Shown: piece after piece, positions 30,583-39,878 of the stretch | Layout of the letters: every line of letters begins with the position of its first letter | How positions within the stretch are numbered: the stretch's first letter is position 1 | The notes under the pieces: model-generated | Told to the model about the DNA's origin: nothing | Databases searched by the model: none | Seen by the model: the letters and a program-made list of their open reading frames with translations, nothing else | Source: Nocardioides sp. LHD-245 | Lineage (GTDB): Bacteria; Actinomycetota; Actinomycetes; Propionibacteriales; Nocardioidaceae | Reading direction: 5' to 3' | Assembly (NCBI RefSeq): GCF_030929495.1 | Contig: NZ_JAVFWN010000006.1 | Location: forward strand, 62,001 to 126,000 | Length of the DNA: 64,000 nt | Translations under genes and position numbers: made by a program

Positions 30583-31005
30583 TCAGTCGTCGTCCTCGTC
30601 GAGGTCGGCGAACTCCTCCAGCGCCTCGAGCTGGAACTCGCGCCAGGCGGCGGGGTTCCAGATCTCCAGGCGGTCCCGGACCCCGATCACGACGACGTCG
30701 CGCTCGAGTCCCGCGTACTCACGCAGGTGGGCCGGGATGCCGACCCGTCCCTGCTTGTCGGGGGTGCTCTCGTCGCCGCCGGCGAACAGCACCCGGGCGT
30801 AGCGCCGGGCGGCGCGGTTGGTCATCGGCCGGGCGGCTTGCCGCTCGGCCTCCTCGGCGAAGACGTCGGTCGGCCAGACGACGAGGCACTTGTCCTGTCC
30901 CTGTGTGACCACGAGGCCCTCCGCCAGTCGATCCCTGAACTTCGCCGGGAGGAAGAGACGGCCCTTGTCGTCGAGCTTCGGGGTGTAGGTGCCCATGAAG
31001 AGCAT
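30583..31005 (-). CDS. mraZ: transcriptional regulator MraZ
   Basis: 140-residue double SpoVT/AbrB-like protein, repressor of the dcw cluster that binds direct repeats upstream of its own gene. Starts MLFMGTYTPKLDDKGRLFLP followed by AKFRDRL; the second half-repeat is ESTPDKQGRVGIPAHLREYAGL. ATG at 31005 has GGGGGTGG upstream; ATG at 30996 is an alternative. Acidic C-terminus LDEDDD. Its predicted operator is directly upstream. Confidence 0.94.
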   Translation of the reverse strand: MLFMGTYTPKLDDKGRLFLPAKFRDRLAEGLVVTQGQDKCLVVWPTDVFAEEAERQAARPMTNRAARRYARVLFAGGDESTPDKQGRVGIPAHLREYAGLERDVVVIGVRDRLEIWNPAAWREFQLEALEEFADLDEDDD

Positions 31006-31044
31006 CGGGCCACCCCCAGCCGTCCCACCGGACTCCGCCGTTCC

Positions 31045-31100
31045 TCCACTTTCCCCCACAGTACTCCACTTTCCTCCACCGTCAACCACCAACGCCCCAC
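31045..31100 (-). promoter_or_regulatory. MraZ-box array (six GTGG boxes, 10-11 nt period)
   Basis: On the minus strand GTGG begins at 31100, 31089, 31079, 31069, 31059 and 31049, spacings 11,10,10,10,10. The four nearest mraZ read GTGGA/GTGGG. MraZ proteins are known to bind short G-rich direct repeats once per helical turn, so this is the likely operator. It lies 40 nt before the mraZ start. Confidence 0.8.
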
Positions 31101-31163
31101 TTCTTGCGGCGTCGCGCACCACGGCGCACCCTGAAAGCGCAGGTCAGCGCGCTGGGAGGGCCG

Positions 31164-31199
31164 GTGGAGCGGAGTGGAGGAGAAGTGGAGCGCCGGTGG
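31164..31199 (+). promoter_or_regulatory. second GTGG box array facing moxR
   Basis: On the plus strand GTGG begins at 31164, 31174, 31185 and 31196 (spacings 10,11,11), mirroring the mraZ array but oriented toward the divergent moxR operon. No other gene lies in the 294-bp mraZ-moxR gap. Confidence 0.55.
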
Positions 31200-31299
31200 T
31201 GGGCGCAGCGAGGTCCACGGCGCGGTCACCATGACGCCCAGGCGCGCCGTAGGGTTGCTCCACCGCAGCGAGGTGGCTGCTGAGGAGAGGGAGAACAGC

Positions 31300-32265
<966 letters not shown>

Positions 32266-32275
32266 GCGGTGCGCG

Positions 32276-33526
32276 ATGCGGCGACATCTCTCCTCCCTGA
32301 CGCTCCGCGGCCGCGCCTTCCTGGCCGCCGGCGCGACGGCGGTGGTGTGCGCCATCGGCTTCGGCCAGCCGGCGCTGACCCGCGTGGGGGTGCTGATGAT
32401 GACGCTGCCGTTGCTGGCCGCCCTCGTCGTGGGGCGGCGCAAGCACGACCCCGAGGTCGTCCGGACGGTCTGGCCGCGCCTGCTCCGCGCCGGTGAGACG
32501 GCCCGGATCGACCTCACCATCTCCAGCGACCGCAAGCGGGCCGACGGCGCGCTGCTGGTCGAGGACACCGTCCCCTACGCCCTCGGCGGTCGCGCGCGAT
32601 TCGTGCTGCAGGGACTCGGCGGCGCGTGGGAGCGCACCGTTTCCTACCCGGTCCGCTCCGACCTCCGGGGCAGGTACGTCGTCGGCCCGGTCGTCGCCCG
32701 CCTCGCCGACCCGTTCGGGCTGGTCGAGCGCCGCCGGCCGATCGGCGGCACCGCGCAGCTGACGGTGACCCCGCGCGTCGTACCGCTCCCCTCGATCCCG
32801 CTGACCGGCGGCTGGCAGGGGGCCGGCGAGCACCGGCCCCAGGCGTTCGCCTCCGGGTCGGCCGAGGACGTCAGCGTCCGGGAGTACCGGCGCGGCGACG
32901 ACCTCCGGCGGGTCCACTGGCGCAGCTCGGCCCGGATCGGCGAGCTGATGGTGCGGCGCGAGGAGCAGCCCTGGGAGGCGCACGCGACCGTCCTCCTGGA
33001 CAACCGGCGCCTCGCCCACCGGGGCCAGGGTCCCGCCTCCAGCCTCGAGCCGGCGGTCATCGCCGCCGCGTCGGTGGCGGTCCACCTGGAGCAGCACGGG
33101 TACGCCGTCCAGCTCTGCACGGCCGACGGGCTCGGCGGCGGCACCGCCGGCCCCGGCGCCGGCGCACTCGGCGCCGAGCGGGCGTTGGAGCACCTGGCGG
33201 TCGTCGAGATGTCGCACCGCACCACGCTCGATGTCGGCTGGTCCGGCGAGCAGGCACGCGGCGGCGTCGTGGTAGCCGTCCTGGGCGGCTTCCTCCCCGA
33301 CGACACGGCGGCCCTGCGCCGGATCCGGCACGACGCGGGAGTCGCCCTCGCCCTGGTCTTCGACGTCGGCCAGTGGGCGCCGACCCGGGAGGGGCTGGGC
33401 GGCGCTGCCGCCGCCGCGGTGACGTCCCTCGCCTGGCGCGCGACCAGCCTCGGGCCGCGCGACCAGCTGGACGCGTCCTGGCGAGAGCTCGGCCGGGCCC
33501 CCGTGCGGGGAGGTGCGCGCGGATGA
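32276..33526 (+). CDS. DUF58-domain protein
   Basis: 416 residues: two hydrophobic segments at ~10-60, a beta-rich region, and the DUF58 signature GSAEDVSVREYRRGDDLRRVHWRSSARIGELMVREE followed by a von Willebrand A-like fold. Functional partner of MoxR and the TgpA-like protein in cell-envelope processes of unknown chemistry. Starts MRRHLSSLTLRG 10 nt after moxR; its stop overlaps the ATG of the next gene. Confidence 0.9.
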   Translation: MRRHLSSLTLRGRAFLAAGATAVVCAIGFGQPALTRVGVLMMTLPLLAALVVGRRKHDPEVVRTVWPRLLRAGETARIDLTISSDRKRADGALLVEDTVPYALGGRARFVLQGLGGAWERTVSYPVRSDLRGRYVVGPVVARLADPFGLVERRRPIGGTAQLTVTPRVVPLPSIPLTGGWQGAGEHRPQAFASGSAEDVSVREYRRGDDLRRVHWRSSARIGELMVRREEQPWEAHATVLLDNRRLAHRGQGPASSLEPAVIAAASVAVHLEQHGYAVQLCTADGLGGGTAGPGAGALGAERALEHLAVVEMSHRTTLDVGWSGEQARGGVVVAVLGGFLPDDTAALRRIRHDAGVALALVFDVGQWAPTREGLGGAAAAAVTSLAWRATSLGPRDQLDASWRELGRAPVRGGARG

Positions 33527-35871
33527 GCGACCGGCTCGCCGAACGTCGCGGACCGTTCGGCCCGACACTGCTGTTCGGTGTCCTCGCCGTCCTGACCACC
33601 TGGGTCGCGCTCACCGCGTGGCGCGGGTTCGTCGACCTCCCCGGCACCTACCTGCGACCGCTCGCCGTCCTCGCCGGACTGCTCGCGGTCACCGGCGCCG
33701 CGCTGCGCTGGCTGGGCACTCCGCGCTGGCTCACCGTGCTCGCCCAGACCGTGCTCACCGCACTGGTCGTGGCGCGCCAGATCACCGGTTCCCTCGTCCC
33801 GGGCGCTGACACCGGCGCCGCGATCTGGCAGGCCCTGGAGGCCTCGGTCGACAGTGCGCGTCAGTACGCCGCGCCCATCGGCGCCCAGGTCCCCCCGGTC
33901 TGGCCGCTGCTGCTCGTCGCCGGCGCCGCCGTCCTGCTGCTCGTGGAGACGCTGGCCTGCACGCTGCGCAAGGTGCCGGCCGCCGGTCTCGGCCTCCTCG
34001 CGGTCTACGCGCTCCCGAGCGGCGTGCTCGACGGCGGCCCCGATGCGTGGAGCTTCGTCGCCGCAGCCGCGGGCTTCCTCGCCCTCCTGCACCTCGACTC
34101 CCGCGACCAGCTGCTGCGGTGGGGGCGCACCGTAGGCCCCGACGAGGACACGCAGTGGCGGGGCAACCCGATGTTGGAGGCGATGCGCGCCGGAGCCGGC
34201 CGGATCGGGATCGGCGCGACCGCACTGGCCCTGGTCGTCCCTGCCTTCCTCCCCACCGTCGGCGTGAACGTGCTCGACTTCGGCTCCGGCAGTGGCAACG
34301 GCGACATCCGGATCCGCAAGCCGATCGCGGACATGCGCCGCGACCTCGAGCGCGGCCGGGACGTGCCGCTGATCGAGGTCCGCACGGACGACCCCGCACC
34401 GTCGTACCTGCGGGTCTCGGTGCTCAATCGCTACACCGGCGACGAGTGGAGCAGCGGTGATCGCGACGTCGCCCGGGACGACCGTGCCGACGGACCGGTG
34501 GCGCGTCCGCCCGGCCTGTCCCCCGACGTACCGACCACGAAGTTCAGGTACGACGTCGAGATCACCGAGGACTTCGACTCGACCTGGCTGCCGACGCAGT
34601 ACCCCGTCGCCGCCGTCGATGCCCCCGGCGACTGGCGCTTCGATCCGGCCACCATGGACTTCCTGGCCGCCGACGACGACCTGGACACCCGCGAGCTCGC
34701 CTACACGATGACCGCACTGCGACTGGACTTCGGCACGCGTCGCGAGTTCTTCGGCGACTCCGCGGCCGAGGACGTGTCCGAGGAGGTCCTCCACCTGCCC
34801 GGCACAGTGCCGGCGATCGTGCGCAACCTGGCCCGCGACGTCACCGAGGGCGCCACCTCCGACTACGAGCGCGCCCTCCTGCTGCAGCGCTGGTTCCGCC
34901 AGGACGGCGGCTTCACCTATGACCTGACCAAGGCACCCGACGGCACCGGCAACCAGACTCTGGAGGGCTTCCTCGCCCGCGACGGCCGGGTCGGCTACTG
35001 CGAGCAGTTCGCCTCCGCGATGGCGGTCATGGCCCGAACGCTGCGCATCCCCGCCCGGGTCGCGGTCGGCTTCCTCGAGCCGGACCGGATCGGCGACGAC
35101 GTCTGGGAGTACAGCAGTCACGACCTGCACGCCTGGCCCGAGCTCTACTTCGCCGGGTCGGGCTGGGTGCGCTTCGAGCCCACCCCGTCCGGTCGGGTCG
35201 AGCAGGTTCCCGCCTACACCCGGGTCCCGGTCGACGGCGGCCCGGACGACCCCCGGGGAGGCCCGACCGCCTCCTCGTCCGCGACGCCGGGCGCGACCGC
35301 GACCGTGGGCCCGGCTGCCGGTCCGAGCCGGCGCCCGGAGATCGACCGCGACTCGGGCAACGCCTCGTCGGCGCGCGAGGACGGCCTGCCCACGCCCCTG
35401 GTCGTCGGCGGCCTGGTCACGCTGGTGCTGCTCCTGCTCGGCTCCGTCGCCGTCGGCGGCCCCGCGACGGTCCGCGCCCGCGCCCGGCGCCAGCGCCTGG
35501 CCGGATCCCCCGACGACGTGTGGAGCGAGGTGCGGGCCACGGCGATCGACCTCGGTCGGGGCTGGGCCGAGGGCCGCTCGCCGCGTGAGGCCGGCCGCCT
35601 GCTGCTCGACCACCTCGGAGCTCCGGGTGACGCGACCGCGGAGCGACCGCGCACGGGCGCCGACTCCGCCCCCGAGGCGGCCGACGCCCTGGAGCGACTG
35701 GTCCTCGCCGTCGAGCAGTCGCGCTACGCGCGGCCCGGAGCGGTGCTCACGCGCGAGCGCACCACTCTCGCCGAGGACGGTGCACTCGTGGTCGGCGCGC
35801 TGGAGGCGGGCGTGAGCCCGCGGACCCGGCGCCGGGCGCGGTGGATCCCGCGGTCGATCTGGGGCCGGTAG
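33523..35871 (+). CDS. TgpA-like membrane transglutaminase-domain protein
   Basis: 782 residues: about six N-terminal helices (to ~225, DUF3488 type), an extracytoplasmic transglutaminase-like core with C493 in VGYCEQFASAMAVMARTL and H536 in DLHAWPELYF, then WVRFEPTPSG, where the third catalytic position is Glu rather than Asp. A Ser/Pro/Thr linker precedes one more helix (~625-650) and a cytoplasmic DUF4129-like tail. Likely acts on the cell surface. Translationally coupled to the DUF58 gene. Confidence 0.9.
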   Translation: MSDRLAERRGPFGPTLLFGVLAVLTTWVALTAWRGFVDLPGTYLRPLAVLAGLLAVTGAALRWLGTPRWLTVLAQTVLTALVVARQITGSLVPGADTGAAIWQALEASVDSARQYAAPIGAQVPPVWPLLLVAGAAVLLLVETLACTLRKVPAAGLGLLAVYALPSGVLDGGPDAWSFVAAAAGFLALLHLDSRDQLLRWGRTVGPDEDTQWRGNPMLEAMRAGAGRIGIGATALALVVPAFLPTVGVNVLDFGSGSGNGDIRIRKPIADMRRDLERGRDVPLIEVRTDDPAPSYLRVSVLNRYTGDEWSSGDRDVARDDRADGPVARPPGLSPDVPTTKFRYDVEITEDFDSTWLPTQYPVAAVDAPGDWRFDPATMDFLAADDDLDTRELAYTMTALRLDFGTRREFFGDSAAEDVSEEVLHLPGTVPAIVRNLARDVTEGATSDYERALLLQRWFRQDGGFTYDLTKAPDGTGNQTLEGFLARDGRVGYCEQFASAMAVMARTLRIPARVAVGFLEPDRIGDDVWEYSSHDLHAWPELYFAGSGWVRFEPTPSGRVEQVPAYTRVPVDGGPDDPRGGPTASSSATPGATATVGPAAGPSRRPEIDRDSGNASSAREDGLPTPLVVGGLVTLVLLLLGSVAVGGPATVRARARRQRLAGSPDDVWSEVRATAIDLGRGWAEGRSPREAGRLLLDHLGAPGDATAERPRTGADSAPEAADALERLVLAVEQSRYARPGAVLTRERTTLAEDGALVVGALEAGVSPRTRRRARWIPRSIWGR

Positions 35872-35872
35872 C

Positions 35873-35918
35873 GGCGAGGGCCGTGCGGTGTCGCTCGATA
35901 GGCGACACGCTCGGCCCA
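35873..35918. repeat. palindromic repeat element, half copy
   Basis: About 46 bp matching the right half of the 123-bp element at 12134, with roughly six substitutions. Its GTGTCGC/GCGACAC stem is perfect around a 7-nt loop. It lies between tgpA and the convergent DUF3040 gene, ending 6 bp from the latter's stop. Confidence 0.75.
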
Positions 35919-35924
35919 ACGAAC

Positions 35925-36362
35925 TCAGAACCCGCGGTCGCGGCGCCGGCGCCAGCGCGCCTGGAGAGTGTCCATGAAGCCGGAGGAGCGGCCGTGCCCG
36001 TGGCTGCGACCACGGCGACCGCCGTCGACCACGCCGAGGCCGGAGGGATGCGACGAGACGTGCGGGCCGGCGCCCGGACGCTGACCGCGCAGGGATCCCA
36101 TCAGGATGGTCGCCGAGGCCAGCATGATCAGGAAGCCCGCGACACCGACGGGCCAGTAGCCGCTGACGGCCCCGCCCATCATGACCGCGACACCCGCGGT
36201 GAAGACGACGCCGGCCAGGATGGCCCGACGACGCGCCGCTTGCCGGAGGGTCGTGCCCCGCAGGGTGGACGCGAACTTGGGGTCCTCCTCGCTGAGGGCG
36301 CGCTCCATCTGCTCCAGCAGTCGCAGCTCCTCTTCCGAGAGTGGCACCGAATCCTCCGACAC
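35925..36362 (-). CDS. DUF3040 membrane protein
   Basis: 145-residue actinobacterial protein: acidic N-terminus VPLSEEELRLLEQMERALSEEDPKFASTL (DUF3040 signature), two membrane helices (~55-75, 80-100) and a basic Gly/Arg tail. Function unknown. GTG at 36362 (MSEDSVPLSEEE) chosen, with GGAG 11 nt upstream; GTG at 36347 is an alternative. Often located near the mra region in actinobacteria. Confidence 0.82.
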   Translation of the reverse strand: MSEDSVPLSEEELRLLEQMERALSEEDPKFASTLRGTTLRQAARRRAILAGVVFTAGVAVMMGGAVSGYWPVGVAGFLIMLASATILMGSLRGQRPGAGPHVSSHPSGLGVVDGGRRGRSHGHGRSSGFMDTLQARWRRRRDRGF

Positions 36363-36486
36363 GTGTGAGGCGGTTCTCCGCCGATGACTCTTCCTCCAAG
36401 TGTAGGCAGGCATCTCCAGCGGTGGTAGGGGGCGTCCCCCAAATTGTCCGGTCGGCCGCTCCGGGGTCCTCCGCCGTGACCAGGGA

Positions 36487-37692
36487 TCACAACAGGCTGG
36501 CCGGACGGACGGCGGCGTGGCCGAACCGGCCGACGGCCCGATCGACCGCGCGATCGGCGTCCGGCCAGCCCGGGTCACGCTCCCCCAGCGCCAGCTGGCG
36601 CCCGTCCCCGGCGCGCACCGGGCGCAGGCCCTCGACCCGGACGCCGACCAGGCGCACCGCGAGCGGGTGGGGCCCGCGGGCGTCGAGGAGCCCGTCGAGC
36701 AGGGCGACCGCGACCGCGTAGACCTCCTGCGTGACGTCGGTGCGCTCCGGCAGGGTGCGCGAGCGCTGGACGGTGGTGAAGTCGGAGAACCGGACGGTGA
36801 CCGTCACGGTCCGGCCGGTGCGCTGGGCGCCGCGGACGCGCGCCGCCACCCGGGCGGTCAGCCGCAGCAGCTCGCGGCGCAGCCCCCTCCGGTCGCGGAG
36901 GTCGACGGCGAGCGTGTGCTGGGCGCCCATGCTGCCCTCGGGCTCCCCCTCCCCGAGGCCGAAGACCCCGGCCCCGCCGGCAACCAGCTCCGCGCGGTCG
37001 GTCCCCCACACCAGGGCATGCAGCTGGCTCCCCAGGTGACGGCCGACCATCCGCCGGAGCAGGTCGACCGGGATGGCGGCGACGTCGCCGACGGTGATCA
37101 GCCCGAGGCGGCGGAGACGCTGTCGCGTCGCCTCGCCGACGCCGTAGAGGACCCCGATGTCGAGCGGGTGCACCTCCGCGACGAACCGCTCCGGCCGGAT
37201 CACCCGGACGCCGTCGGGCTTGGCCTGCCGGCTGGCGAGCTTGGCGACCGACACGGACGCGGCGATGCCGACCGAGCAGGTGATCCCGTGCTCGGCGCGC
37301 ACCCGGGAGCGGAGCCGCTCGGCGATCGCCTCCGGCGACCCGAACAGCCGGACCGCGCCGCGCACGTCGAGGAAGGCCTCGTCGAGCGAGGTCACCTCGA
37401 CGACCGGGGTGATCGTGCGGAAGGTCTCCATGATCGCCTTGGAGACCGGCGTGAGGAGGCCGAAGTCGGGCGGCATGGTGACGGCGTGCGGACACAGCCG
37501 GGCCGCCTCGGCGCCCGGCATCCCGGAGCGGATGCCGAAGCGACGGGCCGGGTAGTTGGCCGACAGCACCACGCCGCGGTGCCCACCGCCGACGACGACA
37601 GGGACCTGCTCGAGCTCGGGGCGGTCACGGATCATCACGGACGCGTAGAACGCGTCCATGTCGACGTGGAGGATCGGGCAGCGGACCGTCAC
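36487..37692 (-). CDS. dinB: DNA polymerase IV (Y-family translesion polymerase)
   Basis: 401 residues. Palm motif LHVDMDAFYASVMIRDRPEL with the first catalytic aspartate, VVLSANYPARRFGIRSGMP, EVTSLDEAFLDVRGAV with the second acidic pair, CSVGIAASVSVAKLASRQAKP, then HhH and little-finger domains (PEGSMGAQHTLAVDL). It lies 45 nt after the methyltransferase. No LexA box directly before it; a perfect one precedes the HEPN gene upstream. Confidence 0.95.
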   Translation of the reverse strand: MTVRCPILHVDMDAFYASVMIRDRPELEQVPVVVGGGHRGVVLSANYPARRFGIRSGMPGAEAARLCPHAVTMPPDFGLLTPVSKAIMETFRTITPVVEVTSLDEAFLDVRGAVRLFGSPEAIAERLRSRVRAEHGITCSVGIAASVSVAKLASRQAKPDGVRVIRPERFVAEVHPLDIGVLYGVGEATRQRLRRLGLITVGDVAAIPVDLLRRMVGRHLGSQLHALVWGTDRAELVAGGAGVFGLGEGEPEGSMGAQHTLAVDLRDRRGLRRELLRLTARVAARVRGAQRTGRTVTVTVRFSDFTTVQRSRTLPERTDVTQEVYAVAVALLDGLLDARGPHPLAVRLVGVRVEGLRPVRAGDGRQLALGERDPGWPDADRAVDRAVGRFGHAAVRPASLL

Positions 37693-37737
37693 GGCCCACT
37701 CCGCGGACGCCGCTCGGCCCGAAGCGGCTCAGCAGGC

Positions 37738-38454
37738 TCAGCCGGCGCGGTGGGCCACGATGTGGAGCTGGGTCGCCAGCGGGAGGTACTCCGGCCGGCG
37801 GGCGACCGCGCGCTCCAGGTCGACCAGGGCCGCTGCCGCACCAGGCTCCTGGTCGACGAGCGCGGCGGGCACCAGGTCGGCGAAGACCCGGACCGCGTGG
37901 ACCGAGGTCGCTCCGAATCCGTGCGTGGCGAGCAGCTCGCCGATCTCGTCGGCGGTGAACCGGCGGCCGGTGCGAGCGTCGACCGGCGCCTGGTCGTCGA
38001 GCAATGCCCGCGCCTGCTGGAAGTGCCCGGCCATGGCCCGGGTGATGACGGCGGCGTGCCGCTGACCGACCACGAGGCTGAGCAGGCCGCCCGGCCGGAG
38101 CACCTGGCCGATCCGGTCCAGCGCGAGCGCGGGGTCGACGACCTCGAGTACGCCATGGCACAGGACCACGTCGGCCGTGCCCGCCCCGACCACGTCGACC
38201 AGGTCGGTGACGTCGCCCTGCAGCCCGGAGACCGCGACACCGACCTCCTGGGCACGCCGGGCGAGCGCCGCCAGGGCGTCCGGACTCGGGTCGACCACGC
38301 GGACCCGGTGCCCGGACCCGGCCAGGCGCACGGCGAAGCCACCGGTGCCACCGCCCAGGTCCACGACCTCGCGGGGCGCACCCGCCAGCGCGGACTCCAG
38401 GGCGTCCCACACGACCGCGGTGCGGACCGATCCACGCTGCTCGCGAGAGGCCAT
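37738..38454 (-). CDS. class I SAM-dependent methyltransferase
   Basis: 238-residue Rossmann methyltransferase, substrate unknown. Motif I VVDLGGGTGGFAVRLAGSGH, then VDPSPDALAALARRA, GDVTDLVDVV, VVLCHGVLEVVDPALALDRI and VLRPGGLLSLVVGQRHAAVI, resembling the SmtA/UbiE-like group. ATG at 38454 (MASREQRGSVRTAVVW) follows a TAGTGT hexamer by 7 nt, so it probably has its own leaderless promoter. Next to dinB. Confidence 0.85.
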   Translation of the reverse strand: MASREQRGSVRTAVVWDALESALAGAPREVVDLGGGTGGFAVRLAGSGHRVRVVDPSPDALAALARRAQEVGVAVSGLQGDVTDLVDVVGAGTADVVLCHGVLEVVDPALALDRIGQVLRPGGLLSLVVGQRHAAVITRAMAGHFQQARALLDDQAPVDARTGRRFTADEIGELLATHGFGATSVHAVRVFADLVPAALVDQEPGAAAALVDLERAVARRPEYLPLATQLHIVAHRAG

Positions 38455-38494
38455 GCGCCGAACACTAGTCGGATGGCGCGAGCGCGTCGCTCGT

Positions 38495-38592
38495 GCCTCG
38501 CGCCGCGCTGCCGCGCGCGCTGTTGCCAATCAGAGACGGTTGCGCTCGCACGGCGGCCACACCATCGGCTCGCGGAAAGGCTGGACTCCTCC
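38495..38592. repeat. 98-bp intergenic repeat, copy A
   Basis: Near-identical to 38658-38753, differing by a 2-bp indel and a few substitutions. Starts GCCTCGCGCCGCGCTGCCGC and ends CTGGACTCCTCC. Copies fill most of the 346-bp gap between the methyltransferase and HEPN genes; I see no convincing ORF in the gap. Confidence 0.85.
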
Positions 38593-38657
38593 GCTCCGGT
38601 CGCTCCTTCGTCGCTCTCTGCGCTCCGTCGCCGACGCTTCCCGCGACGACCGATCGG

Positions 38658-38753
38658 GCCTCGCGCCGCGCTGCCGCGCGCTGTTGCCAACCAGAGACGG
38701 TCGCGCTCGCACGGCGGCCACACCATCGGCTCGCGGAAAGACTGGACTCCTCC
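38658..38753. repeat. 96-bp intergenic repeat, copy B
   Basis: Second copy of 38495-38592. It is flanked on both sides by CGCGACGACCGATC (38642-38655 and 38754-38767), as if the unit had been duplicated together with its edge. Confidence 0.85.
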
Positions 38754-38800
38754 CGCGACGACCGATCTCAACGAGCACGGCCCAGCCACAGCCCGGTCCG

Positions 38801-39259
38801 TCAGCCGACCGCGAGACCGGCGAGCTGCTCGCCGAGCGGGACGTGGGGCGTCAGCCCGAGCGCCTGCTCGACCACGGCGAGGAAGCGGTCGGCGTCGCGG
38901 ACCAGGTCGTCGGCCTCGCGCTCACTGGCCGCCCGGGCCGAACCGGCCTCGGCGGCCGCCCGCTTCGCGGCACCGGCGGCGAAGAACGCCGCCCACTCCG
39001 CCAGCTCGGGCGCGACCTCGGCCAGCAGCACCCAGGCGTTGCGCTGGGCCCGGCGACGGCCGGCCTCGGGGCGGGCCCGCGCCGCCAGGAGCGCGGCCGC
39101 GGCCCGCAGCGCGGCGACATGGGCGCAGGCGTAGCGCGTGGCGACGTCACGAGCCCCGACCGCCTCGCTCAGGGACTCTGCCGACCGGATGAGGTAGTTG
39201 TGGGTGGTCGCCGGCAGGGCGTGCGGGCTGACCGTGAAGGGGGCGATCTGCTGGGCCAC
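38801..39259 (-). CDS. HEPN-domain protein, SAV_6107-like
   Basis: 152-residue all-helical protein resembling the actinobacterial SAV_6107 family of HEPN proteins: HNYLIRSAESLSEA, DVATRYACAHVAALRAAAAL, RRAQRNAWVLLAEVAPEL and a C-terminal helix. HEPN proteins are often RNases or nucleotide-binding; I cannot see a clear RX4-6H motif, so activity is uncertain. GTG at 39259 with AGGAGAAG is preferred over ATG at 39328, because the perfect LexA box at 39282-39297 lies between and would then be inside the coding region. Confidence 0.75.
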   Translation of the reverse strand: MAQQIAPFTVSPHALPATTHNYLIRSAESLSEAVGARDVATRYACAHVAALRAAAALLAARARPEAGRRRAQRNAWVLLAEVAPELAEWAAFFAAGAAKRAAAEAGSARAASEREADDLVRDADRFLAVVEQALGLTPHVPLGEQLAGLAVG

Positions 39260-39281
39260 GGCGTCTTCTCCTCGGATCGGA

Positions 39282-39297
39282 TCGAACGTCTGTTCGA
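39282..39297 (-). promoter_or_regulatory. perfect LexA (SOS) box
   Basis: TCGAACGTCTGTTCGA, exactly the mycobacterial/actinobacterial SOS palindrome TCGAAC-N4-GTTCGA. Lies 22 nt before the HEPN gene GTG. The HEPN gene, methyltransferase and dinB follow in the same direction. Confidence 0.88.
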
Positions 39298-39364
39298 ATG
39301 ACTCGAAGGTACACCCCGGGTCCGACACGACTCAAGCACCGCTCCCGCGCGGATCACCCACCGC

Positions 39365-39832
39365 TCACGTGTCGGCGTGCTCCGCCCGCCGTCCGGCCTC
39401 CCGGACGTACTGGCCGCTCTGCGGGTGCCACAGGAAGACCAGGGTCACCGCGCCGATCACGGCCGCCGCGATCGCCATCCCGTCCACCATCGTGGGCGGG
39501 TCGGTGCGGACCGTGGCAACGGCGACCAGGATCACGCCGACGACGATCGCGGCCAGCGCGTGCCGCGCCCAGTCGGAGCCGGTGCGGAAGAGCGCGATCA
39601 GCGTCGCCGCCAGGACGGCGGTGACGCCGTACAGGACGAGGATCACGGGGACGAACTCGACCGGCTGCACGGTGCTGTCACCGACCTGCATCGGCGACCA
39701 GACGCTGCCGAGGTCGTCGCGCCGGGTGACGACGAGCACGCACACCAGCAGGCCGGCCGCGACCAGGAACCACAACAGCCAGCACGCGATCACGACCGCG
39801 GGCGGCCGGGCCTGCTGCTCGGTCTCGGGCAT
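39365..39832 (-). CDS. four-helix membrane protein of unknown function
   Basis: 155 residues with four hydrophobic segments: VVIACWLLWFLVAAGLLVCV, FVPVILVLYGVTAVLAATLI, HALAAIVVGVILVAVATV and MAIAAAVIGAVTLVFLW, and the tail HPQSGQYVREAGRRAEH. ATG at 39832 has GGAGGAAGC upstream. Divergent from the YbaK gene. I do not recognise a family beyond a resemblance to small actinobacterial membrane proteins. Confidence 0.8.
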   Translation of the reverse strand: MPETEQQARPPAVVIACWLLWFLVAAGLLVCVLVVTRRDDLGSVWSPMQVGDSTVQPVEFVPVILVLYGVTAVLAATLIALFRTGSDWARHALAAIVVGVILVAVATVRTDPPTMVDGMAIAAAVIGAVTLVFLWHPQSGQYVREAGRRAEHADT

Positions 39833-39865
39833 GCTTCCTCCAGTCCGTGGGTGGGTCGTGCTCGG

Positions 39866-39871
39866 TAGGGT
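39866..39871 (+). promoter_or_regulatory. -10 hexamer TAGGGT of the second YbaK gene (leaderless)
   Basis: TAGGGT followed after 7 nt by ATG at 39879; no ribosome-binding site. Confidence 0.55.
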
Positions 39872-39878
39872 CATCCCC

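Noticed and set aside
38455..38800. coding gene in the methyltransferase-HEPN gap
   Set aside because: Frames there run through repeated non-coding units, are not preceded by ribosome sites and change frame between copies.
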